Source of the DNA: JADYZU01 sp964540965
GTDB lineage: Bacteria; Pseudomonadota; Alphaproteobacteria; Rhodobacterales; Rhodobacteraceae
Reading direction: 5' to 3'
NCBI GenBank assembly: GCA_964540965.1
Contig: CAZIOT010000009.1
Location: 62,001-126,000 of the forward strand
DNA length: 64,000 bases
The notes under the pieces are model-generated. The model had not been told where the DNA came from, searched no databases, and worked only from the letters and a program-made list of their open reading frames with translations. The stretch's first letter is position 1. Every line of letters begins with the position of its first letter. The position numbers and the translations under genes were made by a program. Positions 54,088 through 62,808 of this stretch are shown piece by piece.

Positions 54088-56337
54088 ATGACCGATCTCC
54101 CCTCGAAAGAGGCGATCCTGCAATGGATTGCCGACAATCCCACCGAAACCGCGAAACGCGACATCGCCCGTGCCTTTGGCATCAAGGGCGCGGCGCGCAT
54201 CGACCTCAAGCGCCTGTTGCGAGAGCTTGAGGACGAGGGCCACCTGCAAAAGCGCAAGCGCAGCTATCGCGACCGCGGGGCGCTGCCCCCGGTCGGCGTG
54301 ATCGAGATCACCGGCACCGATGCCGATGGCGACCTTGTGGCGCGGATGCTGGAATGGTCGGGCGCGGGCCAGGGGCCGGTCATCACCGTGGCGCAGAAGG
54401 CGGGGGATCAGGCGCTTGGGCCGGGCGACCGGGTTCTGGCGAAGATCACCGCCGTGCCGGGCGGCGATTTCATCGAAGGGCGGGTGGTGCGCCGGATCGG
54501 CGCCAATCCGTTGCGCATCCTTGGCGTCTATCGGCAGGACAGCCAGGGCGGCCGCATCCTGCCGGTGGACAAGGGCGCGACCAGCCAATGGGCGGTAGGC
54601 CCCGGCATGGACGGCGGCGCGAAGGACGGTGAACTGGTCGAGGCCGAACAGGTCGGGCCGAAGGGCCGCCTTGGTCTGCCCAAGGCGCGCGTCGTCGCCC
54701 GGCTGGGCGATCCGGCGGCGCCGCGGGCGGTGTCGCTGATCGCCATCCACCAGCACAACATCCCCGACCATTTCCCCGATGCCGCCGTGGCCGAAGCCGA
54801 TGCCGCGAAACCCGCCGGCCCGAAAGGGCGCGAGGATCTGACCCACCTGCCACTTGTCACCATCGACCCCGAGGACGCCCGCGACCGCGACGATGCGGTC
54901 TATGCGCAGGCCGATGACGACCCCGCCAATCCGGGTGGCCATGTCGTCTGGGTCGCCATCGCCGATGTTGCGCATTACGTCCGGCCGCAGTCGGCGCTGG
55001 ACCGCGAGGCGCGGCGGCGCGGCAATTCCACCTATTTCCCGGACCGCGTGGTGCCGATGCTGCCCGACCGGCTGTCAGGCGACCTCTGTTCGCTGCACGA
55101 AGGCGTGCCGCGCGCCTGCATCGCCGTGCGGATGCGGATCAACGCCCGCGGCGGGCTGATCGGGCACAAGTTCCACCGCGGCCTGATGTTGTCGCGCGGA
55201 TCGCTGGAATACGGCGCCGTGCAGGCGGCGGTCGACGGGCTGCCGTCCCCGTATGAGGCGCTGGTCGAACCGGTGCTGAAGCCGCTTTGCGCCGCCTTCG
55301 GGGCGCTCAAGCTGGCCAGGGCCGAACGCGAGCCGCTTGACATCGACCTGCCCGAGCGGCGGATCGTGCTGGACGATCAGGGCCGCGTGCTGTCGGTCGC
55401 CTTCAAGGAACGGCTCGACGCGCACCGCCTGATCGAGGAATTCATGGTGCTGGCCAATGTCGCCGCAGCCGAGGCGCTGATCGCCCGCAAGACGCCGCTT
55501 CTGTTCCGCGTCCACGAAGAGCCGAATCCGGAAAAGATCGATTCCCTGCGCGAGGTGGCGCAGGCCTCGGGGCTGGTCCTGGCAAAGGGGCAGGTGCTGA
55601 AAACCCAGCACCTCAACCGGCTGCTGAAACAGGCCGAAGGCACCGATCAGGACGAGCTGATCAACATGGCGACGCTGCGGTCGATGACGCAGGCCTATTA
55701 CAGCCCGCAGAATTTCGGCCATTTCGGGCTGGCCTTGCGCAACTACGCCCATTTCACCTCGCCCATCCGGCGCTATTCCGACCTGATCGTGCATCGCGCT
55801 CTGATTTCGGCGCATGGCTGGGGCAGCGACGGCCTGTCGCCCGAGGATATCGAGACGCTGGACGACACGGCGCAGGTGATTTCCGATACCGAACGCCGCT
55901 CGATGCAGGCGGAACGCGACACCACCGACCGCTATCTGGCCGCCTATCTGGCCGACCGTGTCGGCACCCAATTCGGCGGCCGCATCAGCGGGGTGCAGAA
56001 ATTCGGCCTGTTCGTGAAGCTGGACGATTCGGGCGCCGATGCCCTGGTGCCGATCCGGTCGCTCGGGTCCGAATACTTCCGTTACGATGCCGACAGCCAG
56101 ACCCTGACCGGCGTCGACAGCGGGCAGGTGATCCGGCTGGGGCAGCGGGTGACGGTGAAACTGTCCGAGGTGACGCCGGTGTCGGGCGGGCTGGTGGCGG
56201 AACTGGTGACGCTTGACGACCACGCCCTGCCGCGCGCCGGGACAGCCCGCGGCGGCAAGGCGCCCCGGCGCAAGCTGGGGCAGGCCAAGGCCAAAGCGGC
56301 GGCGGAAAAGCGCAAGGTGCGCCGGGTTCGGCATTAG
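54088..56337 (+). CDS. rnr: ribonuclease R
   Basis: 749 residues. An N-terminal winged-helix region (KRDIARAFGIKGAARIDLKR) is followed by cold-shock domains, the RNB catalytic domain with metal-binding aspartates in LVTIDPEDARDRDDAVYAQA and HFTSPIRRYSDLIVHRAL, an S1 domain (GGRISGVQKFGLFVKLDDSG) and a basic tail (KRKVRRVRH). It degrades structured RNA 3' to 5' in the cytoplasm. It stands alone downstream of a long palindrome and upstream of the transglycosylase pair. Confidence 0.96.
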   Translation: MTDLPSKEAILQWIADNPTETAKRDIARAFGIKGAARIDLKRLLRELEDEGHLQKRKRSYRDRGALPPVGVIEITGTDADGDLVARMLEWSGAGQGPVITVAQKAGDQALGPGDRVLAKITAVPGGDFIEGRVVRRIGANPLRILGVYRQDSQGGRILPVDKGATSQWAVGPGMDGGAKDGELVEAEQVGPKGRLGLPKARVVARLGDPAAPRAVSLIAIHQHNIPDHFPDAAVAEADAAKPAGPKGREDLTHLPLVTIDPEDARDRDDAVYAQADDDPANPGGHVVWVAIADVAHYVRPQSALDREARRRGNSTYFPDRVVPMLPDRLSGDLCSLHEGVPRACIAVRMRINARGGLIGHKFHRGLMLSRGSLEYGAVQAAVDGLPSPYEALVEPVLKPLCAAFGALKLARAEREPLDIDLPERRIVLDDQGRVLSVAFKERLDAHRLIEEFMVLANVAAAEALIARKTPLLFRVHEEPNPEKIDSLREVAQASGLVLAKGQVLKTQHLNRLLKQAEGTDQDELINMATLRSMTQAYYSPQNFGHFGLALRNYAHFTSPIRRYSDLIVHRALISAHGWGSDGLSPEDIETLDDTAQVISDTERRSMQAERDTTDRYLAAYLADRVGTQFGGRISGVQKFGLFVKLDDSGADALVPIRSLGSEYFRYDADSQTLTGVDSGQVIRLGQRVTVKLSEVTPVSGGLVAELVTLDDHALPRAGTARGGKAPRRKLGQAKAKAAAEKRKVRRVRH

Positions 56338-56439
56338 GCGCCCCGTCCGGGTCAGGCGCCTTCACGCCGATGTGCCCCGCCGCTGCTTTACCCGCCGGGC
56401 CGGTGCTCTAGTCTTGCCGGACTGGTGACGGAGAATGCG

Positions 56440-57648
56440 ATGCGGGCGACGCGGCGGGCGGCTTTGGCGGGGATCGGCGCGCTGGCGGTTGCCGCCTGCG
56501 GGCGTCGCTATGCCCCCGCGGCGCCGGTCGCCGATGGCGGCCTTCCCGCCGTGCCGAACAGCGGCTGGTCCGACTGGGTGGCCCGGTTCAAGGCCCGCGC
56601 CCTGGCCGATGGGATTTCCGAACGCACCTATGAAGCGGCCTTTGCCGCCGCCGGTTTCACCCCCGGCGTGGTCGAACGCGACCGCAACCAGACCGAGACC
56701 CGGCGCAGCCTTGAGGATTACCTGGCCATCACCGCCGGCGAGGACCGGGTGGCGCAGGGGCGGCAGATGTTTGCGCAGCATGGCGACACGCTGCGCGCCA
56801 TCGAGGCCCGCTATGGCGTCGAGGCGCATGTGACCTGCGCGATCTGGGGCATCGAAAGCCGCTATGGCACTAGGCTGGGCGCGATCCCGGTGATTTCGGC
56901 GACCTCGACGCTGGCCTATGACGGGCGGCGCGCTGGGTTTTATGAAAGCCAGTTGCTGGCGGCGCTCAAGATCCTCCAGTCCGGCGACGTGGCGCCGTCG
57001 CGGATGCTGGGGTCGTGGGCCGGCGCCATGGGACACACCCAGTTCATCCCGACCACCTATCTCGCCCATGCCGTCGATTTCACCGGGGACGGACGGCGCG
57101 ACATCTGGTCGGCCGATCCGACCGACGCGCTTGCCTCGGCCGCCGCCTATCTGTCGGACATGGGCTGGCGGCGCGGCCAGCCCTGGGGGATGGAGGTCGA
57201 GGCCGACGGCGTCGAGGGCGGCAGCCGTGATGCCGGCGACTGGGCCACGGCCGGGGTGCGGGCGGCGCAGGGGGCCTTGCCCGCCTCGGGCGGGGCCGAG
57301 CTGACCCGGCCGCAGGCGGGGGGGCCGGCCTTCCTGACCTTCCGCAATTTCAGCATCATCGGCCGCTACAACAACGCCCGCAACTACATGTTTGCGGTGG
57401 GCTATCTGTCCGACCGTATCCGGGGCTTCGGCCCCTTGCGCGCCGGCTTTGGGGCCGACGCAAGCGGGCTGACCCAGGCCGACCGCATCCGCCTGCAACA
57501 ACGGCTGACCGCCGCCGGGTTCGACACCGGCGGCGACGACGGGGTGATCGGCGCCAACACCGTCCGCGCCATCGAGGCATTCCAGCGCGCCCGCGGTCTG
57601 CCGGTCACCGGCCAGGCATCGCGCGACCTGCTGGCGCGTCTGGGATGA
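56440..57648 (+). CDS. lytic murein transglycosylase B-like lipoprotein with peptidoglycan-binding domain
   Basis: 402 residues. A lipoprotein signal ends in the lipobox LAVAAC (cysteine near residue 22). The SLT_2/MltB domain carries the catalytic glutamate in AIWGIESRYGTRLGAI and SWAGAMGHTQFIPTTYLAHA; RDIWSADPTDALASAAAYLS follows. The C-terminal ~60 residues are a PG_binding_1 domain (LQQRLTAAGFDTGGDDGVIG). It cleaves glycan strands to 1,6-anhydro products, probably anchored to the outer membrane. ATG 56440 with GGAG 6 bases upstream. The stop overlaps the next gene, a paralogue. Confidence 0.92.
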   Translation: MRATRRAALAGIGALAVAACGRRYAPAAPVADGGLPAVPNSGWSDWVARFKARALADGISERTYEAAFAAAGFTPGVVERDRNQTETRRSLEDYLAITAGEDRVAQGRQMFAQHGDTLRAIEARYGVEAHVTCAIWGIESRYGTRLGAIPVISATSTLAYDGRRAGFYESQLLAALKILQSGDVAPSRMLGSWAGAMGHTQFIPTTYLAHAVDFTGDGRRDIWSADPTDALASAAAYLSDMGWRRGQPWGMEVEADGVEGGSRDAGDWATAGVRAAQGALPASGGAELTRPQAGGPAFLTFRNFSIIGRYNNARNYMFAVGYLSDRIRGFGPLRAGFGADASGLTQADRIRLQQRLTAAGFDTGGDDGVIGANTVRAIEAFQRARGLPVTGQASRDLLARLG

Positions 57649-58853
57649 GATGGCTGGCGCTGGTCCTGCTGGCGGGTGCGGCGCAGGCCGAAAACCTGCC
57701 CGATCCGGCAGCCCCGGTCGACATCGCCGATCCTGCCGCCGCACTGGCCAGTTGGGTCGCGGGCATCCGTGACCGGGCACTGGCCGAAGGCGTCAGCCCG
57801 GCCACCGTCGATGCCGCGCTGGCCGGCATCGAATGGCTGCCTGAGGTGATCGCCGCCGACCGTCGCCAGAACGAATTCACCAAGACGATCTGGGATTACC
57901 TCGACACCGCCGTCTCGGACGACCGCATCGCCGCGGGGCAGCGCGCCCTGGCGGCGAATGCCGACCTTCTGGCACAGATCGAGGCCCGCCATGGCGTCGA
58001 CCGCCATGTGATCGCGGCCATCTGGGGGCTGGAATCGGCCTATGGCGCGGTGCGCGGCGACATTCCGGTGCTTTCGGCGCTGGCGACCCTGGCGGCGGAC
58101 GGGCGGCGGGGGGCCTTCTTCAGCGACCAGTTCGTGCAGGCGCTGAAAATCCTTGACGGTGGCCATGTGGCGCCGGACGACCTGCGCGGATCCTGGGCCG
58201 GGGCGATGGGGCATACGCAGTTCCTTCCCACCTCCTGGGCGCTGTGGGCGCAGGATTGGGACGGCGACAGGCGGCGCGACATCTGGTCCGACGATCCGGC
58301 CGACGCGCTTGCCTCGACCGCGGCCTATCTGGCCGGTCAGGGCTGGGTCGCGGGCCAGCCCTGGGGGGTCGAGGTGACGCTGCCCGAGGGGTTCGATTAC
58401 GCCCTTGCCCGTGACACCAACCGCCAGCCGGTCAGCTACTGGACCGGCCTTGGCATCCGCGATGTGACCGGCGCGCCGGTGCCCGATCATGGCGCGGCGG
58501 TGATCCTCTTGCCGGGGGGTGCCGATGGCGCCGCCTTCATGACCTTCCGCAATTTCAACGTGCTGGAACGGTATAACACCGCCGACGCCTATGTCGTTGC
58601 CGTCGGCCATCTGGCCGACCGGCTGCGCGGCGGGCCGGCCATCGCCCATGACTGGCCGCGCCACGAACGCGCCCTGACGCTGGATGAGCGGCTGGAACTG
58701 CAACGCCGGCTGACCGCGGCGGGGTTCGACACGCAGGGCATCGACGGGCGCATCGGCCCGCGCACCGTGGGGGCGATCCGCGCCTGGCAACGGGCGAACG
58801 GCTGGCGGCCCGACGGCTTTCCCTCGCTTTCGCTGCTGACCGCTTTGCGCTAA
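57645..58853 (+). CDS. second lytic murein transglycosylase B-like protein, tandem paralogue
   Basis: 402 residues with the same domain order as the preceding gene: MltB/SLT_2 with catalytic glutamate in AAIWGLESAYGAVRGDIPVL and SWAGAMGHTQFLPTSWALWA, then PG_binding_1 (LQRRLTAAGFDTQGIDGRIG). The signal peptide is a Sec type (MRWLALVLLAGAAQA) with no lipobox, so it should be soluble in the periplasm. The ATG overlaps the upstream stop (ATGA). The two have diverged in sequence but keep length and layout, indicating an old tandem duplication with split localisation. Confidence 0.92.
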   Translation: MRWLALVLLAGAAQAENLPDPAAPVDIADPAAALASWVAGIRDRALAEGVSPATVDAALAGIEWLPEVIAADRRQNEFTKTIWDYLDTAVSDDRIAAGQRALAANADLLAQIEARHGVDRHVIAAIWGLESAYGAVRGDIPVLSALATLAADGRRGAFFSDQFVQALKILDGGHVAPDDLRGSWAGAMGHTQFLPTSWALWAQDWDGDRRRDIWSDDPADALASTAAYLAGQGWVAGQPWGVEVTLPEGFDYALARDTNRQPVSYWTGLGIRDVTGAPVPDHGAAVILLPGGADGAAFMTFRNFNVLERYNTADAYVVAVGHLADRLRGGPAIAHDWPRHERALTLDERLELQRRLTAAGFDTQGIDGRIGPRTVGAIRAWQRANGWRPDGFPSLSLLTALR

Positions 58854-58883
58854 GGCCGGGGCGAGCCAAACCGGAGCCCGCCC

Positions 58884-59576
58884 ATGCCCTTCACCCGCCC
58901 CTTCGACCGGACGGTCAAGATCGCCCCCTCGATCCTGTCGGCCGATTTCGCCAATTTCGGCGCCGAATGCCGCGCCATCGAAGGTGCCGGGGCTGATTGG
59001 GTGCATGTCGATGTGATGGACGGGCATTTCGTGCCGAACCTGTCCTTCGGCCCGATGACCGCGCGGGCGCTGCGGCCGCATATCAAGGGCGTGATGGACG
59101 TGCATCTGATGGTGTCGCCGGTCGATACCTGGCTGGCCGATTTCGTTGCCGCCGGCGCCGATGTGCTGACAGTCCACCCCGAGGCCGGGCCGCATGTCCA
59201 CCGCACCTTGCAGACCATCCGCGCCGCCGGCGCCAAGGCTGGTCTTGCGATCAACCCCGGCACCGGGCTGGACGGGTTGCCCTGGCTGCTCGACAGCCTT
59301 GACCTGATCTGCGTCATGTCGGTGAACCCCGGTTTCGGTGGCCAGTCGTTCATCCGTGAGATGCTGCCCAAGATCGCAGCGATCCGGGCGATGATCGGCG
59401 AAAGGCCGATCCACCTGCAGGTCGACGGCGGCGTCACCCCGGCCAACGCGGGCGAGGTGCGGGCGGCAGGGGCCGACGTGCTGGTCGCCGGATCGGCGGC
59501 GTTCAAGGGCGGCTCGGTCGACAATCCGGCGCCCTATGCGGCCAATATCGCCGCCCTGCGCGCCGCGGCCGGCTGA
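58884..59576 (+). CDS. rpe: ribulose-phosphate 3-epimerase
   Basis: 230 residues. IAPSILSADFANFGAECRAI at the N-terminus, metal-site WVHVDVMDGHFVPNLSFGP, MDVHLMVSPVDTWL, VMSVNPGFGGQSFIREMLPK and QVDGGVTPANAGEVRAAGAD are all present and complete. It interconverts ribulose 5-phosphate and xylulose 5-phosphate in the pentose-phosphate or Calvin pathway. The ATG follows the transglycosylase by 30 bases, and its stop overlaps the phosphatase start (TGATG), so the two are one operon. Confidence 0.96.
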   Translation: MPFTRPFDRTVKIAPSILSADFANFGAECRAIEGAGADWVHVDVMDGHFVPNLSFGPMTARALRPHIKGVMDVHLMVSPVDTWLADFVAAGADVLTVHPEAGPHVHRTLQTIRAAGAKAGLAINPGTGLDGLPWLLDSLDLICVMSVNPGFGGQSFIREMLPKIAAIRAMIGERPIHLQVDGGVTPANAGEVRAAGADVLVAGSAAFKGGSVDNPAPYAANIAALRAAAG

Positions 59577-60217
59577 TGGGCGCCATCGTCTTTGACCTTG
59601 ACGGCACGCTGGTCGACAGCGCCGAGCAGATCATGGCGGCGGCCAATGCCGTGCTCGCGGACGAGGGGGCAGAGCCGCTGACCCTTGACCAGACCAAGGG
59701 CTTTATCGGCAATGGCGCCAGGGTGTTCGTCGCCCGGATGATCGCGGCGCGGGGACTGGCCGAGGCCGACCTGCCGCGCCTGCACGCGGCCTTTGTCGCC
59801 GGGGCCGAGGAGGATACCGCCGGCGCCGCCCTGTTCCCCGGCGCCGCGCGGGCGCTGCGCGATCTGGCGGCGCAGGGCCATGCCTTGGGCATCTGCACCA
59901 ACAAACCGGCGGGGCCGACGCGGGCACTGCTTGCCGCCCTGGGCATCGCGCCCTTGTTCAGGGCGGTGATCGGCGGCGACAGCCTGCCGGTTCTGAAACC
60001 CGATCCGGCGCCGCTGCACGCCGCCTTTGCGCCACTGGGCCCGCCGCTGCTCTTTGTCGGCGACAGCGAGGTCGATTTCGCCACCGCGCAGGCCGCCGGC
60101 GTGCCCTTTGCCCTGCACACGAGGGGTTATCGCCGCGCCGGGATCGCGGACTTTCCCGGCGCGTGGTGTTTTGACGACTGGGCGGCGTTGCCCGCCCATG
60201 CTGCGACCCTTATTTGA
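59576..60217 (+). CDS. gph: phosphoglycolate phosphatase (HAD superfamily)
   Basis: 213 residues. HAD motif I IVFDLDGTLVDSAEQIMAAA with both aspartates, motif II GICTNKPAGPTR, motif III lysine in LPVLKPDPAPLH and motif IV LFVGDSEVDFATAQAAGVPF. The pattern and coupling to rpe are typical of Gph, which removes 2-phosphoglycolate formed in DNA repair or by Rubisco. The start overlaps the rpe stop by one base. Its 3' end overlaps the convergent FAD-oxidoreductase gene by 8 bases. Confidence 0.9.
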   Translation: MGAIVFDLDGTLVDSAEQIMAAANAVLADEGAEPLTLDQTKGFIGNGARVFVARMIAARGLAEADLPRLHAAFVAGAEEDTAGAALFPGAARALRDLAAQGHALGICTNKPAGPTRALLAALGIAPLFRAVIGGDSLPVLKPDPAPLHAAFAPLGPPLLFVGDSEVDFATAQAAGVPFALHTRGYRRAGIADFPGAWCFDDWAALPAHAATLI

Positions 60218-62180
60218 GGTTCAGCATATCCACCGGCGGGCCGGGGAAATGCGAGAAATCGGGCGCGCCTTCCGGGGCGCCGATCAGGTCGCGCACGGCG
60301 CGGGTCGCCTGGTCGATGGCCGAATGGCAATAGGCATAGGCGCCCGAATCGGCGTTGGCGATGGCGATGCGGCCCCAGCCCTGCCGCGCGGTCTCGATCG
60401 GCAGCGGGCCGTCCGGCCAGAACGCATCGCCGGGCCACATGTATTCAAAGGCATAGCCGTGGCTCCAGCGGTTGCAGGTGATCGCCTCGATGTCGGTCGC
60501 CGGGTCGAAACTGGTGCCGGCGAGCGATCTGGCCAGAAGCTCGCGGATCGACCGCTCCAGATCCTCGAAGGTCAGCGTGTAAAGCTGCCGCTTGCCGGCC
60601 AGGGCCTGCTGGCGCGGCGCCAGCCCGGGTTCGACCAGCACCTTGGACAGGTGCAGCACCACCGGATCGTCGGGCGTATCGGCGAACCTGTAGTCGCCCA
60701 TCGACACCGGAAAGTCGATGTCGAAGCCGCTCCAGAAATTGCCGCGGGCACGGACGCCTTCGATCTTGAGTTCGTCCAGCGCGCGCCAGTTGCGCAACTG
60801 CACATTGGTATAGATCAGCGGCACCTTCTGCTGGTCGTTCAGCGCGGAAACCTGTTCGTCCGAGATCTCGGAGGTAAGATAGGGGATGACGCGGTGCCAG
60901 CAGGCCAGCACGACATGGCCGGCGCTGACCGAATGCAGCGCGCCGCCATTTTCATATGTCACAGTGACAGAGGTGGCCGTTCCCGGCTCTCCATCATGTG
61001 CCACTTTGACGGCGGTTGAATTCAGCCGCAGCCGCACCTCATTCTCGGGCAGGTCGAGAAGGCCGTAATCGACGGGGGTGGTGACCAGATCCTCCATCGT
61101 CGATCCGGGCAGCGCGGCGGGAATCAGTGCGCGCACCAGCGACCGGGCGACGCCGGCGTTGCCATCGGGGAAGTGGTAGATGTAGGGGTCGGGGTCGGTC
61201 AGGCCCAGCCGCCCCGAAGGGCTGTTCTGCCGCGGCGTGAATTCGCCCAGATCCATGCCGTCGAACCCCGGGTTCCAGTTGGCGCGGGCGTCGATGGCCG
61301 AACAGGCGTCGATGCCGACGCCGAAATAGCCCTGGGTCGAACCCTGATAGAAATCGCCGACCTGCGGGTCGTAACCGCAGATTTCCTCAAGGAATTGCCG
61401 GTAGGTGATCGAGGCGAGCTTTTCCACCCGCTGTTCCGGGGTCATGTCGGGCAGCCAGTCGCGCGGGGCGTCGATCAGCTCGACCAGTTGCGCCTTGGCG
61501 GTGTCGTTCATCGGGGTCTCGGCCACCCATTCGGCGGTCGATTTGCCGGCGCGCAGCACCAGCTTGTCCTGCCCCCATTTCGCCTGGTCAAAGAAGATCG
61601 CGCTGCCAAGGCCGCGATCCTCGGCCCAGGCATGGTCGTAATATTCCTCGAACTTTTCGACCTGGATGCCGATGTCGCGCAAAAGCTGATGCACGGCGGG
61701 GCTGAAATAGGTGGGCGTCTGCATCGACTGGCTGCCGCCATAGCCGATCAGCGTCTTGCCGTTCGAGGCGGTGAATTCGTTGCGCTTGGCATGGCCGCCG
61801 AAATCGGCCAGCGGGTCGATCAGCAGCACCTTTGCCCCGGGCATCTGCTGGCGATAGAGGAAGGCGGCGGCAAGGCCCGACAAGCCGGCGCCGACCACGA
61901 CAAGATCATAGGTTTCGCCGGTCGCGGTAGCGGCGCCATTGGCGTCGAACGATCCGTCGCGGATCGCGTGCATCACGTTCTGGGCGCTGTCGGTCTGGCC
62001 CTGAAGCCCGGTGCCCGAGGGCGGATAGGCCGGCGCGCCCTGCGCCCGCGCGGCACCGGGGCGGAACCCCGCCACACCCAGCGCCGAGGCGCCGATGGTC
62101 AGCGCCACGCCGTCCAGAAAATCCCGCCGCGTGATCGGGCGGTCCATGCCCAGCTTGCGGTCCCTGTCACTCCACGCCAT
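60210..62180 (-). CDS. Tat-exported FAD-dependent oxidoreductase (spermidine dehydrogenase-like)
   Basis: 656 residues. A twin-arginine signal ITRRDFLDGVALTIGASALG precedes an FAD-binding Rossmann fold, YDLVVVGAGLSGLAAAFLYR, with DPLADFGGHAKRNEF. The C-terminal FAD motif is GRIAIANADSGAYAYCHSAI. Overall it resembles amine-oxidase-like proteins annotated as spermidine dehydrogenase. Export folded to the periplasm is predicted; the electron acceptor is unknown. ATG 62180 chosen because GGAGGCAG lies just before it; an upstream start at 62207 is possible. It stands alone; a polyamine substrate is only inferred. Confidence 0.82.
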   Translation of the reverse strand: MAWSDRDRKLGMDRPITRRDFLDGVALTIGASALGVAGFRPGAARAQGAPAYPPSGTGLQGQTDSAQNVMHAIRDGSFDANGAATATGETYDLVVVGAGLSGLAAAFLYRQQMPGAKVLLIDPLADFGGHAKRNEFTASNGKTLIGYGGSQSMQTPTYFSPAVHQLLRDIGIQVEKFEEYYDHAWAEDRGLGSAIFFDQAKWGQDKLVLRAGKSTAEWVAETPMNDTAKAQLVELIDAPRDWLPDMTPEQRVEKLASITYRQFLEEICGYDPQVGDFYQGSTQGYFGVGIDACSAIDARANWNPGFDGMDLGEFTPRQNSPSGRLGLTDPDPYIYHFPDGNAGVARSLVRALIPAALPGSTMEDLVTTPVDYGLLDLPENEVRLRLNSTAVKVAHDGEPGTATSVTVTYENGGALHSVSAGHVVLACWHRVIPYLTSEISDEQVSALNDQQKVPLIYTNVQLRNWRALDELKIEGVRARGNFWSGFDIDFPVSMGDYRFADTPDDPVVLHLSKVLVEPGLAPRQQALAGKRQLYTLTFEDLERSIRELLARSLAGTSFDPATDIEAITCNRWSHGYAFEYMWPGDAFWPDGPLPIETARQGWGRIAIANADSGAYAYCHSAIDQATRAVRDLIGAPEGAPDFSHFPGPPVDMLNLK

Positions 62181-62241
62181 CGCTGCCTCCTGAAGGTTGC
62201 CGGTCAAGGTGACAACGCGGCGGCGCCGAAGGCAAGGGGCG

Positions 62242-62808
62242 TCAGGCCGGGTCCGGGGTCAGAAACGTGACATGGGTGTCGCCATAGCGGCGCTGGTCGG
62301 CCAGGGCAAAGCCGGGCGGGGGGGACTGGGGGGTCGCCTCCTCCCACACGATCACCGCATCGGCGGCGATCCAACCGCCATTCTGGGCCGCGGTGATCGC
62401 GGCCTGTCCCATCAAACGGCCATAGGGCGGGTCCAGAAAGACCAGCCGTGCCGGCGGGCCGTCGCAGGGCGGAATCCGGGCGACTTCGGCGGCGATCAGC
62501 CGCCCGTCGCCCTCGCGCCGGGCGCGGCGCAGATTGTCGCGGATCAGGCCCTGCGCCACGCGGCCCGAATCGACAAAGGTCGCAAGGGCGGCGCCGCGCG
62601 ACAGCGCCTCGATCCCGAGGGCGCCGGTGCCGGCGAACAGGTCAAGCACATGGGCGCCGGCAACCGGATTGCCAAAGCGCCCGCCCAGAAGCACGTTGAA
62701 GATCGCCTCGCGCACCCGGTCCGAGGTCGGCCGCAGATGCGCGGCCGGGTCGCCCTTGCCGATGTCGGCCAGCGTCAGGCCGCGGTGAAGGCCGCCGACG
62801 ATCCTCAC
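62242..62808 (-). CDS. rsmD: 16S rRNA (guanine(966)-N2)-methyltransferase
   Basis: 188 residues. VRIVGGLHRGLTLADIGKGD then LRPTSDRVREAIFNVLLGG is the family opening, LDLFAGTGALGIEALSRGA binds S-adenosylmethionine, and LVFLDPPYGRLMGQAAI carries the catalytic DPPY. It methylates G966 of 16S rRNA in small-subunit assembly. GTG start at 62808 overlaps the stop of the upstream oxidoreductase gene (GTGA); it places the conserved RIVGG at the N-terminus. Confidence 0.95.
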   Translation of the reverse strand: MRIVGGLHRGLTLADIGKGDPAAHLRPTSDRVREAIFNVLLGGRFGNPVAGAHVLDLFAGTGALGIEALSRGAALATFVDSGRVAQGLIRDNLRRARREGDGRLIAAEVARIPPCDGPPARLVFLDPPYGRLMGQAAITAAQNGGWIAADAVIVWEEATPQSPPPGFALADQRRYGDTHVTFLTPDPA

